DNA from: Verrucomicrobiia bacterium
GTDB taxonomy: Bacteria; Verrucomicrobiota; Verrucomicrobiia; Limisphaerales; UBA11358
DNA length: 64,000 nucleotides
Assembly: GCA_031290985.1 (NCBI GenBank)
Contig: JARLJW010000014.1
Location: 186,001-250,000, forward strand
Reading direction: 5' to 3'
The notes below the pieces were generated by a model. It saw only the letters and a program-made list of their open reading frames with translations, did no database searches and was not told the origin of the DNA. Position numbers and translations under genes: made by a program. Below are positions 25,787 to 34,309 of this stretch, one piece after another. Numbering within the stretch: the first letter of the stretch is position 1; each line of letters starts with the position of its first letter.

Positions 25787-26523
25787 ATCGTTGGCAACGT
25801 CACGGCTTTCTTTTCCCGCACTTCCGGTCCCACCAGCACCACAAATTCCCCTTTCAACGAGCGCTTCTGCGCCACCGCCAGCAGCTCGGCGGGCTTGCCG
25901 CGCAAAAACTCCTCGAATTTCTTCGATAATTCCCGCGCCAGCACCACATCGCGCCCCGGATAAACCTCGTTCAGTTCGCCCAACAGCTTCTCGATCCGGT
26001 ACGGCGATTCATAAAACACCAGCGTGCCCCCAGCCGGCCGCAGCGCCTCCAGTTGATTCCGGCGCTGGCCGGATTTGTGCGGCAGAAAGCCCACAAAATG
26101 AAATTCCTCCGTGGGCAGCCCGCTCGCCGTCAGCGCCGCCACGAGCGCGCACGGTCCGGCCACCGCCTCCACGCGCAACCCCCCGCCGATGGCTGCCCGC
26201 ACCACGCGCTCGCCCGGATCGCTGATCCCCGGGCTCCCCGCATCCGTCACCAGCGCCACCTTCTCACCGCGCCGGAGCCGTTCGATGATCTCCTCGCTGC
26301 GCTTCGCCTCGTTGAACTGGAAATAGCTCAACAGCGGCTTGCTGATGCCAAAATGCTTCAACAACTGCCCCGAACGACGCGTGTCCTCCGCCGCCACCAC
26401 ATCGCACTCGCGCAACACGCGCAGCGCGCGCAACGTGATGTCCTCCAGGTTCCCGATTGGCGTGGCGACCAGGTACAACGTCCCCGGCTGCAGCGGCGGC
26501 AATTGAGGTGATTGAACTTCCAT
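25783..26523 (-). CDS. rsmI: 16S rRNA (cytidine1402-2'-O)-methyltransferase RsmI
   Basis: A 246-residue tetrapyrrole-methylase-fold enzyme. Landmarks are LYLVATPIGNLEDITLRAL, AAEDTRRSGQLLKHF, LVTDAGSPGISDPG and VFYESPYRI, all diagnostic of RsmI, which uses SAM to 2'-O-methylate C1402 in the decoding centre. The ATG at 26523 (MEVQSP) is preferred; an in-frame start 28 codons earlier adds a non-conserved leader. Its stop overlaps the start of the GH9 gene as ATGA, an odd housekeeping/secreted-enzyme pairing. Confidence 0.95.
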   Translation of the reverse strand: MEVQSPQLPPLQPGTLYLVATPIGNLEDITLRALRVLRECDVVAAEDTRRSGQLLKHFGISKPLLSYFQFNEAKRSEEIIERLRRGEKVALVTDAGSPGISDPGERVVRAAIGGGLRVEAVAGPCALVAALTASGLPTEEFHFVGFLPHKSGQRRNQLEALRPAGGTLVFYESPYRIEKLLGELNEVYPGRDVVLARELSKKFEEFLRGKPAELLAVAQKRSLKGEFVVLVGPEVREKKAVTLPTI

Positions 26524-26588
26524 GCCCAAACTTAAACAAATATCGCGCGTGAATGAAAACTCATTCCTAGCTTGTTTCGCTGCGGGCC

Positions 26589-27935
26589 TTACACCTTTGG
26601 CTCCCAACCCGGTTCATACTCACGCCGCCACAGCTTCATCGCCGCCTTGTCATTCAAGATATGCCCGTTCGTCGTGTCGCAATTCAGCTCGCGCCCCACG
26701 CGCCAGGCGATGTTGCCCAGGTGCAGCAACGTCACGCTCTTGTGCCCCTCTGTCGCCGGACAGTTCGGCGGCGTCCCGGTCCGCACCGCGTCGATGAAAT
26801 TCGTCACGTGCAGCAAATCCAGCTTGATCCCGCTCGCGCTCACCGTGTTGGTCGCGTCCACGGCTTCGTTGCCATTGGCGTCCTTCACGACCTTGCCCTT
26901 GCTGTCGTAGATCGTATAAGCGTTGCCATCCAGCAACGCCGTCCCCTTCGTGCCGTAGATCAAAACCCCGCGATCTAGTTTTTCCACCGGAAAACCATTA
27001 CAGCTCCGCCCCTCCCAGCTCATCGTCTTGCCGCCGGGAAAATCCCACGCGATCGTCTGCGTGTCCGGCGTCTCCCAATCATCCTGAAACGCATACCGCC
27101 CGCCATTCGATGACACGCGTGTCGGCCAGTCCACGCCCAGCGCCCAGCGGCAGACATCCACCTCATGCGTGCCGTTGTTCAACGCCTCGCCCGTGCCATA
27201 ATGCCAGCGCCAATGCCATTTATAGTGCACCAAGTTGTCCACGTAAGCCCGGCGCGGCGCGGGCCCCTGCCATAATTCATAATCCAGCCATTCCGGCACC
27301 GGCACCGGCTTGCCATGACCGATGCTCTCGCGATTGTTCGCATACCACGCCCGGCCAAAATATGCCTTGCCGATCAGTCCGTCATGGATTTCCCCGATGA
27401 TCGCCTGCAAATTTGGAAACGACCGGCGCTGCGCGCCCATCTGCAATACGCGCTGATACTTGGCCACCGCCTTGATCAACAATTCCCCCTCGTACGGATT
27501 TTGACTGCACGGTTTTTCCACATACACATGCTTCCCGGCCGCCAGCGCCAAAATCGCCATCGGCGTATGCCAGTGATCCGGCGTCGCGATCGTCACCACA
27601 TCCACGGCTGGATCTGCCAGCACCTTGCGGAAATCACCCACGCCTTTCGGTGCGGCATCCTGCTTCTTCGAGGCCGCCTTGATGCCCTTTTCCAACGCGC
27701 GCGTATCCACGTCACAGATCTGCGTGATCTGCACCCCCGGAATCTTGGTCAGGCAATCGATATGCGCCCCGCCCCGGCCGTTCGTGCCGATCACCGCCGC
27801 CATCAATTTTCCGTCCGGACCGATGTTTCGCGCCGGCACCACGCCCGCCCGGGCCAGTGGCCCGAGACAAGCCAGCCCCAGCCCGGCCGCCCCCGTTGTT
27901 TTCAAAAAAGCCCTGCGATTGATGGAATCATTCAT
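26589..27935 (-). CDS. Gfo/Idh/MocA-family oxidoreductase with Tat signal
   Basis: A 448-residue protein. A twin-arginine signal is visible at the start (NRRAFLKTTGAAG), predicting folded export. The Rossmann domain shows AAVIGTNGRGGAH, and the family motif EKP is in HVYVEKPCSQNP; TPDHWH is also typical. The C-terminal domain includes GTHEVDVCRWALG. Exported members of this family are abundant in Verrucomicrobiota and Planctomycetes and are thought to act on sugars or inositols with tightly bound NAD(P); the substrate is unknown. It is upstream of rsmI by 65 bp on the same strand. Confidence 0.92.
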   Translation of the reverse strand: MNDSINRRAFLKTTGAAGLGLACLGPLARAGVVPARNIGPDGKLMAAVIGTNGRGGAHIDCLTKIPGVQITQICDVDTRALEKGIKAASKKQDAAPKGVGDFRKVLADPAVDVVTIATPDHWHTPMAILALAAGKHVYVEKPCSQNPYEGELLIKAVAKYQRVLQMGAQRRSFPNLQAIIGEIHDGLIGKAYFGRAWYANNRESIGHGKPVPVPEWLDYELWQGPAPRRAYVDNLVHYKWHWRWHYGTGEALNNGTHEVDVCRWALGVDWPTRVSSNGGRYAFQDDWETPDTQTIAWDFPGGKTMSWEGRSCNGFPVEKLDRGVLIYGTKGTALLDGNAYTIYDSKGKVVKDANGNEAVDATNTVSASGIKLDLLHVTNFIDAVRTGTPPNCPATEGHKSVTLLHLGNIAWRVGRELNCDTTNGHILNDKAAMKLWRREYEPGWEPKV

Positions 27936-28159
27936 AATAAGTAATAAGTGCCATTGATGTTAAGTGATGCTGTGTGGATCAATATTTATCCATCACGCCA
28001 GAGAAACCGCCCCACCGCAACAAACTTTCGCGAAAAACGCATCGCCCATTCGCACGACCTCGCCTCTTTCCGTAGCCGCCGAGGTCAGACCTTCGAACCA
28101 CGACAATCAGCTTGATAATAAAACTGGAAGGTGCATTGTTAAGTAAGACATAATATTTT

Positions 28160-28444
28160 ATGAAAACGAAAATTCTCCTGGCCATCTGCGCCGTGATGAT
28201 GGGTCTCGGTGGCATCAATCCCGCCCGCGCTTCCGTCGATAATTCCCTGGAAGTGGTTGGCGACCTAGCCCTCGTACGCCCGGGTTGCTTCCTGGTCACG
28301 GTGCTTGGCTCGGCGGTGTTCGTCGTCGCCCTGCCGTTTGCCGCCACCTCCGGCAGCGTCAAGAAAACCGCCGATACTCTCGTCGTCCATCCCGCTGCGG
28401 CCACCTTCACGCGCCCGCTCGGTGATTTCTCCACGCTGAACTGA
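28160..28444 (+). CDS. Small exported or membrane protein, unknown function
   Basis: A 94-residue protein with a signal peptide (about 1-24, ending ARA) and one hydrophobic segment (CFLVTVLGSAVFVVALPFA). The rest, SGSVKKTADTLVVHPAAATF then TRPLGDF, matches a short family often labelled multidrug transporter in databases, without functional basis that I know of. It is followed after 5 bp by cutA, suggesting one transcript. Confidence 0.7.
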   Translation: MKTKILLAICAVMMGLGGINPARASVDNSLEVVGDLALVRPGCFLVTVLGSAVFVVALPFAATSGSVKKTADTLVVHPAAATFTRPLGDFSTLN

Positions 28445-28449
28445 CCGCC

Positions 28450-28776
28450 TTGAAGTCCGCCACGCAGTTCTCGCTCGTCCTGGTCACCGCGCCGGATTTG
28501 AAAACCGCGCGGGCACTGGCCAAATCCGCCCTTCAGGCCCGGCTCATCGCCTGCGCCAATCTCATTCCCCGGTTGGAATCCCATTACTGGTGGCAGGGAA
28601 AGATCGAATCGGACAAGGAAGTCCTGTTGTTGCTCAAAACCCCAAAATCGCGGCTGGCTGCCCTCGAAAAGCTGATTTTGGACCGCCATCCCTACGACAC
28701 CCCCGAATTCCTCGTCCTGCCCCTGGCCGCCGGCAGTAAAAAGTATCTCGCCTGGCTGGCTGCAAGCTGTCAGTAA
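28450..28776 (+). CDS. cutA: Divalent-cation tolerance protein CutA
   Basis: A 108-residue CutA1-fold protein: FSLVLVTAPD at the start, ARLIACANLIPRLESHYWWQ, ESDKEVLLLLKT, and HPYDTPEFLVLPLAAGS near the end. CutA forms compact trimers; it is linked to copper and other divalent cation tolerance but its biochemical role is unsettled. The start is a TTG six bases after the previous stop; no ATG is available in this frame upstream of the conserved core. Confidence 0.93.
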   Translation: MKSATQFSLVLVTAPDLKTARALAKSALQARLIACANLIPRLESHYWWQGKIESDKEVLLLLKTPKSRLAALEKLILDRHPYDTPEFLVLPLAAGSKKYLAWLAASCQ

Positions 28777-28831
28777 TATTCCAGATAATTTTTCCTTTGA
28801 ACCTGCGCGCAGCGAGCGTAGATTCACCTCG

Positions 28832-29578
28832 GTGTTAGCGGAATTCAATAATACAGGTGACATTAGTGCGCTGGTGCTGCTGGCCGTGCTCGGCTTCACT
28901 TTCGCGTTTGGGTTTGCCATGTTCCGCTGGATGCTGACCGTCCACCGGCGGCAGCAGTTGGAAAACCGGGTCCTCAACCAGGCCCTGAATTTTTTCCCGT
29001 TCCACTCCCAGTCATTCACCCCCAACCGCCCAAACTGCTGGCTCGCCATCCGCTCCGTCTCCCCGGAAGCCGTCAAGATGACCCTCGGCCTCAACCGCGC
29101 CGCGCCCTGTTCCTGGGAGGAAGGCCTCGCCGGCGGCCACGAATTTTTCATCAGCCCGCGCGTCCACGGCTGGGTCATCGTCACCGGCCTCGGCCTCCCC
29201 CACCCGAGCGATGACGTCGATGCCACCTTTCTCTTCCTCACCGCCTTGAGCAAGCAGCTCGGCCACGTGCAATATTTTTACGCCAGCCGCCTCATGCATC
29301 ATCACGCCTGGGCCCGGCTGGACGAGGGCTGCGTCACCCGCGCCTACGCCTGGGCCGGCGAAACCGTCTGGAACCAGGGCGCCGAAACCCTCCCCGAGAT
29401 CGAGATCGGCGTGAAGACCTTTGCCTACGGCGACAACACCGGCACCATCCTTGATGCCGAGACCAACTTCGAAAAAGTCCCCGCCCTCGCCGCCCGCTGG
29501 AGTCTTGACCCGGCCGAAGTCCGGCTGCATTCCAGCCGGCAGGCCACCGGCATCGCCGGCGAATCCGCCATTAACTGA
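28832..29578 (+). CDS. Membrane-anchored conserved protein, unknown function
   Basis: A 248-residue protein starting with GTG. One N-terminal transmembrane helix (about residues 12-34, LVLLAVLGFTFAFGFAMFRW) is followed by a cytoplasmic or periplasmic globular domain without a motif I recognise (CWLAIRSVSPEAVKMTLGL, HGWVIVTGLGLP, RDE-poor, Trp-rich). It is 55 bp after cutA and 58 bp before a GNAT gene, all on the same strand. It looks like a genuine conserved gene because the frame is long and the codon use matches its neighbours. Confidence 0.65.
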   Translation: MLAEFNNTGDISALVLLAVLGFTFAFGFAMFRWMLTVHRRQQLENRVLNQALNFFPFHSQSFTPNRPNCWLAIRSVSPEAVKMTLGLNRAAPCSWEEGLAGGHEFFISPRVHGWVIVTGLGLPHPSDDVDATFLFLTALSKQLGHVQYFYASRLMHHHAWARLDEGCVTRAYAWAGETVWNQGAETLPEIEIGVKTFAYGDNTGTILDAETNFEKVPALAARWSLDPAEVRLHSSRQATGIAGESAIN

Positions 29579-29636
29579 AAAAATTTGTTGCGCGAAATCC
29601 GCCGTCTGCGCACAGTGCGTCAACGAAAGGCTGCCC

Positions 29637-30227
29637 ATGTCGTTCAGCATTGAACTTGAACTCCAGAAATTCCCGAAGCACGTCAAGCTGAAGGAAAACA
29701 AACGCGCCGTCCTGCGCCCCCTCGCCAAGACGGATGAAAAGGATCTGCACAAGCTGTTCCTCGGCATCCCGGAGCCGGAACGCATGTTCATCAAGCATCG
29801 CGTCACCGACATCAAGATCATCCGCGACTGGTGCAAAAAAATTGATTACGGCCGCAACCTCCCCATCGTCGCCCTCATCGGCGGCAAGATCGTCGGCGTC
29901 GCCACTCTCCACCAGCAGCTCGGCGGCTGGAAACGCCACATCGGGCGCGTCAGCGTCCTCGTCCATCCGCAGTTCCGCGGCCGCGGCCTCGCCACCACCC
30001 TCGTCGAGGTCACCATGGACATCGCCCGCCGCTCCGGCCTCGAAAAGGTCGAGGCGGAATTCATCGGCGAACAGGACGGCGCCATGCATATGTTCGCCAT
30101 GCTCGGCTTCAGCAAGCTCGTCCATCTCGAGGAGTACGTGAAGGACATGCAGGCCATTGCCCACGACTACATCCTCATGGGCCTCAACCTCAAGACGGAC
30201 GAGGAATACACCGGCGTCGGCGGCTGA
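29637..30227 (+). CDS. GNAT-family N-acetyltransferase
   Basis: A 196-residue acetyltransferase. The acetyl-CoA loop is seen as VHPQFRGRGLATTL (about residues 112-125), preceded by GRVSVL and followed by AEFIGEQDGAMHMFAMLGF, the usual beta-4/alpha-3/beta-5 order. The substrate is unknown. The ATG at 29637 has GAAAGG upstream; the frame is open further 5' but that part belongs to the preceding gene in another frame. Confidence 0.85.
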   Translation: MSFSIELELQKFPKHVKLKENKRAVLRPLAKTDEKDLHKLFLGIPEPERMFIKHRVTDIKIIRDWCKKIDYGRNLPIVALIGGKIVGVATLHQQLGGWKRHIGRVSVLVHPQFRGRGLATTLVEVTMDIARRSGLEKVEAEFIGEQDGAMHMFAMLGFSKLVHLEEYVKDMQAIAHDYILMGLNLKTDEEYTGVGG

Positions 30228-30265
30228 AAGCATAAATTACGAATGACAATCCGTCATCGAAAGCC

Positions 30266-30298
30266 CATTCGTCATTCGTCATTCGTCATTCGTCATTC
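30266..30298 (+). repeat. Tandem 7-bp repeat CATTCGT
   Basis: Four perfect CATTCGT units plus CATTC, ending 5 bp before the zinc-ribbon gene start. This simple-sequence tract could vary in length by slippage. It occupies the position where a ribosome-binding site would be expected. Confidence 0.85.
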
Positions 30299-30303
30299 AA
30301 CAA

Positions 30304-30579
30304 ATGCCTCCCGCCACCTGCCCGAACTGCGGTGCCGACGTTCCCCGCAACGCCAAGGCCTGCCCCGGATGCGGTGCCGATGAAAAAACCGGCTGGTCTG
30401 ACAAAGCCTATGTGAGCGGTCTGGGCATCGAAGAAGAAAAAGAATTCGATTACGAAAAATTCGTCAAAGAAGAATTCGGCGGCGGCACCCGCAGCCCCAA
30501 GCCGCACGGCATCTCCTGGCTCTGGTGGATCACCGCCCTCATCCTAGTCCTATTGCTCCTCTTTTTCTTCTTTCGTTGA
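30304..30579 (+). CDS. Zinc-ribbon membrane protein, unknown function
   Basis: A 91-residue protein. CPNC and CPGC (residues 6-9 and 20-23) form a zinc ribbon; the middle is acidic (EEEKEFDYEKFVKEEF), and the C-terminus is a single transmembrane helix (about 68-90, WLWWITALILVLLLLFFFF). It is tail-anchored with the ribbon in the cytoplasm. Function unknown. No Shine-Dalgarno; a 7-bp tandem repeat occupies the leader. Confidence 0.75.
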   Translation: MPPATCPNCGADVPRNAKACPGCGADEKTGWSDKAYVSGLGIEEEKEFDYEKFVKEEFGGGTRSPKPHGISWLWWITALILVLLLLFFFFR

Positions 30580-30610
30580 AACATAATGGCGTCGCTTTGG
30601 CCTCCAATTA

Positions 30611-30693
30611 ACGCGCAGAGAACGCCGAGAGCCGCAGAGACGAATTGATATCTTTGCGTTCCTCTGCGCCCTCTGCGTCTCCGCGTTTCTCCG
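30611..30693. repeat. Inverted CGCAGAG-rich repeat
   Basis: GCGCAGAGAACGCCGAGAGC with CGCAGAGACG is inverted against CTCTGCGCC, CTCTGCGTCTCCGCG at 30662-30683. The sequence type (Cgcagag/Ctctgcg arrays) is, from memory, widespread between genes in this group. No gene inside; it lies between convergent genes. Confidence 0.55.
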
Positions 30694-30699
30694 ACCCGG

Positions 30700-30737
30700 C
30701 AGACAAAACAAAAAAGCCCGCTCGTAAGAGCGGGCTT
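30700..30737 (-). terminator. Intrinsic terminator of the ribosomal protein cluster
   Basis: GAGCGGGCTT (30728-30737) and AAGCCCGCTC (30714-30723) form a perfect 10-bp stem with loop GTAA. On the minus strand it is followed by TTTTTTGTTTTG. It lies 18 bp after the rplQ stop and may also serve the convergent zinc-ribbon gene. Confidence 0.9.
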
Positions 30738-30754
30738 GGTGTTGGTTTTAAAAA

Positions 30755-31177
30755 TTACTTCTTCTCTTCGGGCTTGGTTTCCGGCTTGGCTTCCGGAGCC
30801 GGCGCGGCTTCCACCGCGGGGGTGTAGTCAACCCATTCCAGAATGGCGCTCTGACTGGCATCGCCATTGCGCTGCCCAAGCTTGATGATACGGGTGTATC
30901 CGCCCTTGCGATCCTTGTAAACCGGCGCGATCTCCTTGAAGAGGATTTTCGCGGCGGATTCCTGATGCAAACGGGCCACCGCCAGACGGCGATGTTGGAT
31001 GGTCCCCTTTTTGCCGAGCGAGACCATCTTTTCCGCGATGGAACGGGCGGCCTTGGCCTTGGCCAGGGACGTCGTCACGCGCTTGTGTTCGATCAAGCTG
31101 CAAACAAGGTTGGCGAGCATCGCGTTGCGATGTTCCGATGTGCGGCCCAGTTTGGCCGTGCGCTTCAAATGTCTCAT
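30755..31177 (-). CDS. rplQ: 50S ribosomal protein L17
   Basis: A 140-residue L17 with the family start MRHLKRTAKLGRTSEHRNAM and ANLVCSLIEHKRVTT. The core ends near residue 118; the last 22 residues are a low-complexity Glu/Pro/Ala/Lys tail (EAKPETKPEEKK), similar in style to tails on other ribosomal proteins here. It is the last gene of the cluster, 9 bp after rpoA. Confidence 0.98.
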   Translation of the reverse strand: MRHLKRTAKLGRTSEHRNAMLANLVCSLIEHKRVTTSLAKAKAARSIAEKMVSLGKKGTIQHRRLAVARLHQESAAKILFKEIAPVYKDRKGGYTRIIKLGQRNGDASQSAILEWVDYTPAVEAAPAPEAKPETKPEEKK

Positions 31178-31186
31178 GGCAAATCC

Positions 31187-32203
31187 TTATTCCGGTTTCG
31201 GTTCTTCTTTGACCGTCGTGTCAATCAGACCCGGTTCAAAATTCATTCCCAACGACAACTGCAATGACGTCAGCTTGTCCTTGATTTCGTTCAGCGACTT
31301 CTTGCCGAAGTTGCGATACTTGAGCATCTCCTGCTCGGTCTTCATCGCCAACTGGCCGACCGTGGTGATGTTCGCGTTGTTCAGGCAGTTCGCCGCGCGG
31401 ACGCTGAGCTCGATCTCGTTGACGCTCATGTTGAGAAGCTTCTTCATCTTCATCTTCTCGTCGTCCTGCTTGTCCGCGGCTTCCTCGAATTCAACGGCGT
31501 TCTTGTCGTAGCCGACAAACACGTCGAGGTGATGCGCGAGAATGGCCGAGGCCTGCGTCAGCGCGTCATCCGGCGTGATGCGTCCATCGGTCCAGATTTC
31601 CATGACCAGGCGGTCATAGTCCGTACGGTTGCCCACGCGCGCCGCTTCCACGTTGTAGCGCACCCGGGTCACCGGCGAGAACAGCGAGTCGATCGCCACG
31701 ATGCCGATGGCCTGGCCCGGCTTCTTGTTCTCGTCGCTCTGGCAGAAACCGCGGCCGACCTTGACCGTCAGTTCCATCTCAAATTTCTTCTTCTTGTCCA
31801 GCGTGCAGATGTGCTGGTCGGGGTTCACCAGTTCAACATTCTGGTTGGTCTGGATGTCGGCCGCCGTCACGGCGCCTTCCTTGTTCACCGAAAGCAACAG
31901 GGTCTGCTCATCGCGGGTGTGGGCCTTGAACTTGACCTTCTTCAGGTTCAAGACGATGTCCGTCACGTCTTCCACGACGCCGTCCACCGTGGCAAATTCA
32001 TGCATCGCGCCGTCAACTTTCAGCGAGGTGATGGCCGCGCCTTCGAGCGAGGACAACAGCACCCGGCGGAGGGAGTTGCCGATGGTATGGCCGTAACCGG
32101 TTTCAAACGGGTCGGCGATGAACTTTGCGTAATTTTCCGTGGCGGAGGCATCATCTTTCTGCAACCGCTTGGGCATTTCAAAACGTCCTAAACGAACTGG
32201 CAT
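31187..32203 (-). CDS. rpoA: RNA polymerase alpha subunit
   Basis: A 338-residue alpha subunit. The N-terminal dimerisation domain includes GYGHTIGNSLRRVLLSSLEG; the C-terminal domain, which contacts UP elements and activators, includes LNNANITTVGQLA and YRNFGKKSLNEI. The N-terminus has a short extra segment before the core (MPVRLGRFEMPKRLQKDD). It sits in the usual rpsD-rpoA-rplQ order of the alpha operon. Confidence 0.98.
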   Translation of the reverse strand: MPVRLGRFEMPKRLQKDDASATENYAKFIADPFETGYGHTIGNSLRRVLLSSLEGAAITSLKVDGAMHEFATVDGVVEDVTDIVLNLKKVKFKAHTRDEQTLLLSVNKEGAVTAADIQTNQNVELVNPDQHICTLDKKKKFEMELTVKVGRGFCQSDENKKPGQAIGIVAIDSLFSPVTRVRYNVEAARVGNRTDYDRLVMEIWTDGRITPDDALTQASAILAHHLDVFVGYDKNAVEFEEAADKQDDEKMKMKKLLNMSVNEIELSVRAANCLNNANITTVGQLAMKTEQEMLKYRNFGKKSLNEIKDKLTSLQLSLGMNFEPGLIDTTVKEEPKPE

Positions 32204-32293
32204 GGTATCCTTTCAACAATTTTAATCTGGCTTCCCCGGCTGATTTTTATTCCCGGCCGGAAAAGCCCGTATAATTGTTTTTCTGTTTATGGT

Positions 32294-32902
32294 TTAACGG
32301 GAATAAAATTCGACGACGGCCTGCTCATTGGCGATCGGTTGGATCTCTTCGCGGGTCGGGATGCGCATGACCACGCCCTTGAGCTCTTCCTTGTTCAAGG
32401 ACAACCAGTCCGGCACCGCGCGGCTGGCGGAAACTTCCAGGCCCTTGGTCGCGAGCTGCTTCGACACGTTGTGATTCTTGACGCTGATGACGTCATTCAC
32501 CTTCAAGGCAAACGAGGCGATGGCCGCCTTGCGGCCGTTCACCGTGATGTGGCCGTGATTGACCATCTGGCGGGCGGCGGCACGCGTGTTGGCAAAGCCG
32601 AGGTGGAAAACGACGTTATCCAGGCGGGTCTCCAAAATCTGGAGCATGGTCTCGCCCGTGACGCCACGGCGGTTCTTCGCCTTTTCATAGACGCCGCGAA
32701 ACTGCTTCTCCATCAAGCCGTAGTAATAACGGAGCTTCTGCTTCTCGATGAGGCCGGCACCGTATTCGGTGGTCTTGCGGCGGGACTTCGGGCCGTGCAC
32801 GCCGGGACCGTAGTTGCGGCGTTCAAGATATTTCGTGGGGCCGAAGATCGGAACTCCGAAACGGCGGCTGATGCGGACGCGGGGACCTGTGTAACGAGCC
32901 AT
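32294..32902 (-). CDS. rpsD: 30S ribosomal protein S4
   Basis: A 202-residue S4: MARYTGPRVRISRRFGVPIF, the S4 RNA-binding domain ETRLDNVVFHLGFANTRAAA and RQMVNHGHITVNG. S4 nucleates 16S rRNA assembly and in many bacteria represses the alpha operon. N-terminal zinc-binding cysteines are absent (C-minus type). It precedes rpoA with a 90-bp gap that could hold a regulatory structure. Confidence 0.98.
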   Translation of the reverse strand: MARYTGPRVRISRRFGVPIFGPTKYLERRNYGPGVHGPKSRRKTTEYGAGLIEKQKLRYYYGLMEKQFRGVYEKAKNRRGVTGETMLQILETRLDNVVFHLGFANTRAAARQMVNHGHITVNGRKAAIASFALKVNDVISVKNHNVSKQLATKGLEVSASRAVPDWLSLNKEELKGVVMRIPTREEIQPIANEQAVVEFYSR

Positions 32903-32937
32903 AAATTATTATTTCAGTTTTGAAATTGCGGTTGAAA

Positions 32938-33516
32938 TTACACGCGGCGTTTCTTGCGCGGGCGGCAGCCGTTATGCGGCACCGGGGTCATGTCCTTGAT
33001 CGAGGAAATCTCGAGGCCGATGGCCTGCAACGCGCGGATCGCGGATTCGCGACCTGAACCAGGACCCTTCACGCGGATTTCGACTTCCTTCATGCCGTGG
33101 GACATCGCCTGGCGGGCGGCGTCCTGCGCGACCATCTGCGCGGCGTAGGCCGTGCTCTTCCGGGAACCCTTGAAACCCACGCGGCCGGCGCTGGACCAGC
33201 CGATCAAGTTGCCCTGGGCGTCCGTGATCGTCACCTGCGTGTTGTTGAAAGTGGCCAGAATGTTCGCAATGCCGGACGCGATGTTCTTCGCGTGCTTGGC
33301 CTTGACGACCTTCTTTGCATTCGGATCTTCACCGAGCAGCTCGGCGGCGGTCGGCACGGCGGCGGTGGCCGCCTCGATGACCTTGGGCGCTTCGACCGCA
33401 CCGGCGGGCGCGGCGGCCTTCTTGGCAGGCTTGCCTTCCGCTGCGGGCGCAGCGGCGTCAGCCTTCACTTCTTTTTCCTTCTTAGGAGCGGCGGTTTTCT
33501 TCTTTTCTTCGGACAT
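32938..33516 (-). CDS. rpsK: 30S ribosomal protein S11 with long N-terminal extension
   Basis: A 192-residue protein. The conserved S11 core begins only near residue 72 ([20 protein letters not shown]) and runs to the canonical end [13 protein letters not shown]. The first 70 residues are a Lys/Ala/Glu/Pro-rich low-complexity extension ([16 protein letters not shown] and onward), against a usual total length of about 130. The ATG at 33516 is chosen; a TTG six codons upstream is less likely. The extension could be disordered or contact rRNA. It follows rpsM after 45 bp. Confidence 0.96.
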   Translation of the reverse strand: MSEEKKKTAAPKKEKEVKADAAAPAAEGKPAKKAAAPAGAVEAPKVIEAATAAVPTAAELLGEDPNAKKVVKAKHAKNIASGIANILATFNNTQVTITDAQGNLIGWSSAGRVGFKGSRKSTAYAAQMVAQDAARQAMSHGMKEVEIRVKGPGSGRESAIRALQAIGLEISSIKDMTPVPHNGCRPRKKRRV

Positions 33517-33561
33517 AGCGTTATTCAATTTCAAATCTCAAATTTCAAAATTTGAAATATA

Positions 33562-33957
33562 TTAGTGGATGCCGGCCTTGGCGGTCGGGTTGCGCTGCAC
33601 ACCGACCGTCTTCCGCGGGCCCTTGCGGGTGCGGGCGTTGGTCTGGGTGCGCTGGCCGCGCACCGGCAGGCTGCGCTGGTGGCGCACGCCGCGGTAGCAG
33701 CGGATGCCCTGCAGGCGCTTGAGGTTCATGCCCAGCTCGCGGCGCAGGTCGCCTTCGATGACATACTTGCCCTCCTGAATCGCGTGGACGATCTGCGAAA
33801 GCTGCGCTTCGGTCAGATCCTTCGCGCGGATGGACGGGTCGATGTTCGCCCGTTCGAGGACTTCCTTCGCGTTGACCGGGCCGATGCCGTAGATGTACCG
33901 GAGCGCAATATCAATGCGCTTGTTCGGCGGGACTTCAACACCAATGATGCGTGCCAT
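33562..33957 (-). CDS. rpsM: 30S ribosomal protein S13
   Basis: A 131-residue S13: [34 protein letters not shown], the helix-hairpin-helix-like H2TH region and the basic tail [18 protein letters not shown]. It binds the 30S head and contacts tRNA and S19. It follows rpmJ by 10 bp. Confidence 0.98.
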   Translation of the reverse strand: MARIIGVEVPPNKRIDIALRYIYGIGPVNAKEVLERANIDPSIRAKDLTEAQLSQIVHAIQEGKYVIEGDLRRELGMNLKRLQGIRCYRGVRHQRSLPVRGQRTQTNARTRKGPRKTVGVQRNPTAKAGIH

Positions 33958-33967
33958 AAATTTTTAA

Positions 33968-34081
33968 TTAACCTTGACGTTGCTTGTGACGTTTGTTCGT
34001 GCAGATGACGCGGATCACACCGCGGCGCTTCACGATTTTGCAGTGCTCACACATTTTTTTGACTGACGCTCGAACTTTCAT
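33968..34081 (-). CDS. rpmJ: 50S ribosomal protein L36
   Basis: A 37-residue gene. Translation gives [20 protein letters not shown] and ends KRHKQRQG. Cys11, Cys14, Cys27 and His32 form the zinc site, so this is the zinc-binding (C-plus) L36. It sits in its normal place between infA (3 bp gap) and rpsM (10 bp gap). Confidence 0.95.
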   Translation of the reverse strand: MKVRASVKKMCEHCKIVKRRGVIRVICTNKRHKQRQG

Positions 34082-34084
34082 TTT

Positions 34085-34309
34085 CTAAATTCTTTTCGTT
34101 TCGACTAAAATACGCCCCACGCTCAAGTCGTAGGGCGTCAATTGCAATTTGACCACGTCGCCGGTCGTTGCCCCGGCAAAATTTTTCTTGTCCCGGCCCG
34201 TCACGAACGCCGTCAAACGGTGTCCGTTCCCCAGCTCCGCCACCCAGGTGCCGTTCGGCAAAACCCCGGTTACGCGGCCTTCGACTTGAAAGGCGTTTTT
34301 CCCGCCCAT
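34085..34309 (-). CDS. infA: Translation initiation factor IF-1
   Basis: A 74-residue S1/OB-fold protein: FQVEGRVTGVLPNGTWVAEL, NGHRLTAFVTGRDKKNF and QLTPYDLSVGRI align with IF-1 along its full length. The N-terminus MGGKNAF matches the usual start point, so its first 40 bases genuinely overlap the 3' end of map in another frame. IF-1 occupies the ribosomal A site during initiation. Confidence 0.95.
   Translation of the reverse strand: MGGKNAFQVEGRVTGVLPNGTWVAELGNGHRLTAFVTGRDKKNFAGATTGDVVKLQLTPYDLSVGRILVETKRI

Noticed and set aside
27979-29253. A 424-residue minus-strand frame
   Set aside because: Antisense to cutA and its neighbours, which have clear family matches or signal peptides.
30266-30298. 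Tandem CATTCGT units as a mini CRISPR
   Set aside because: Units are 7 bp, contiguous, with no spacers and no cas genes.
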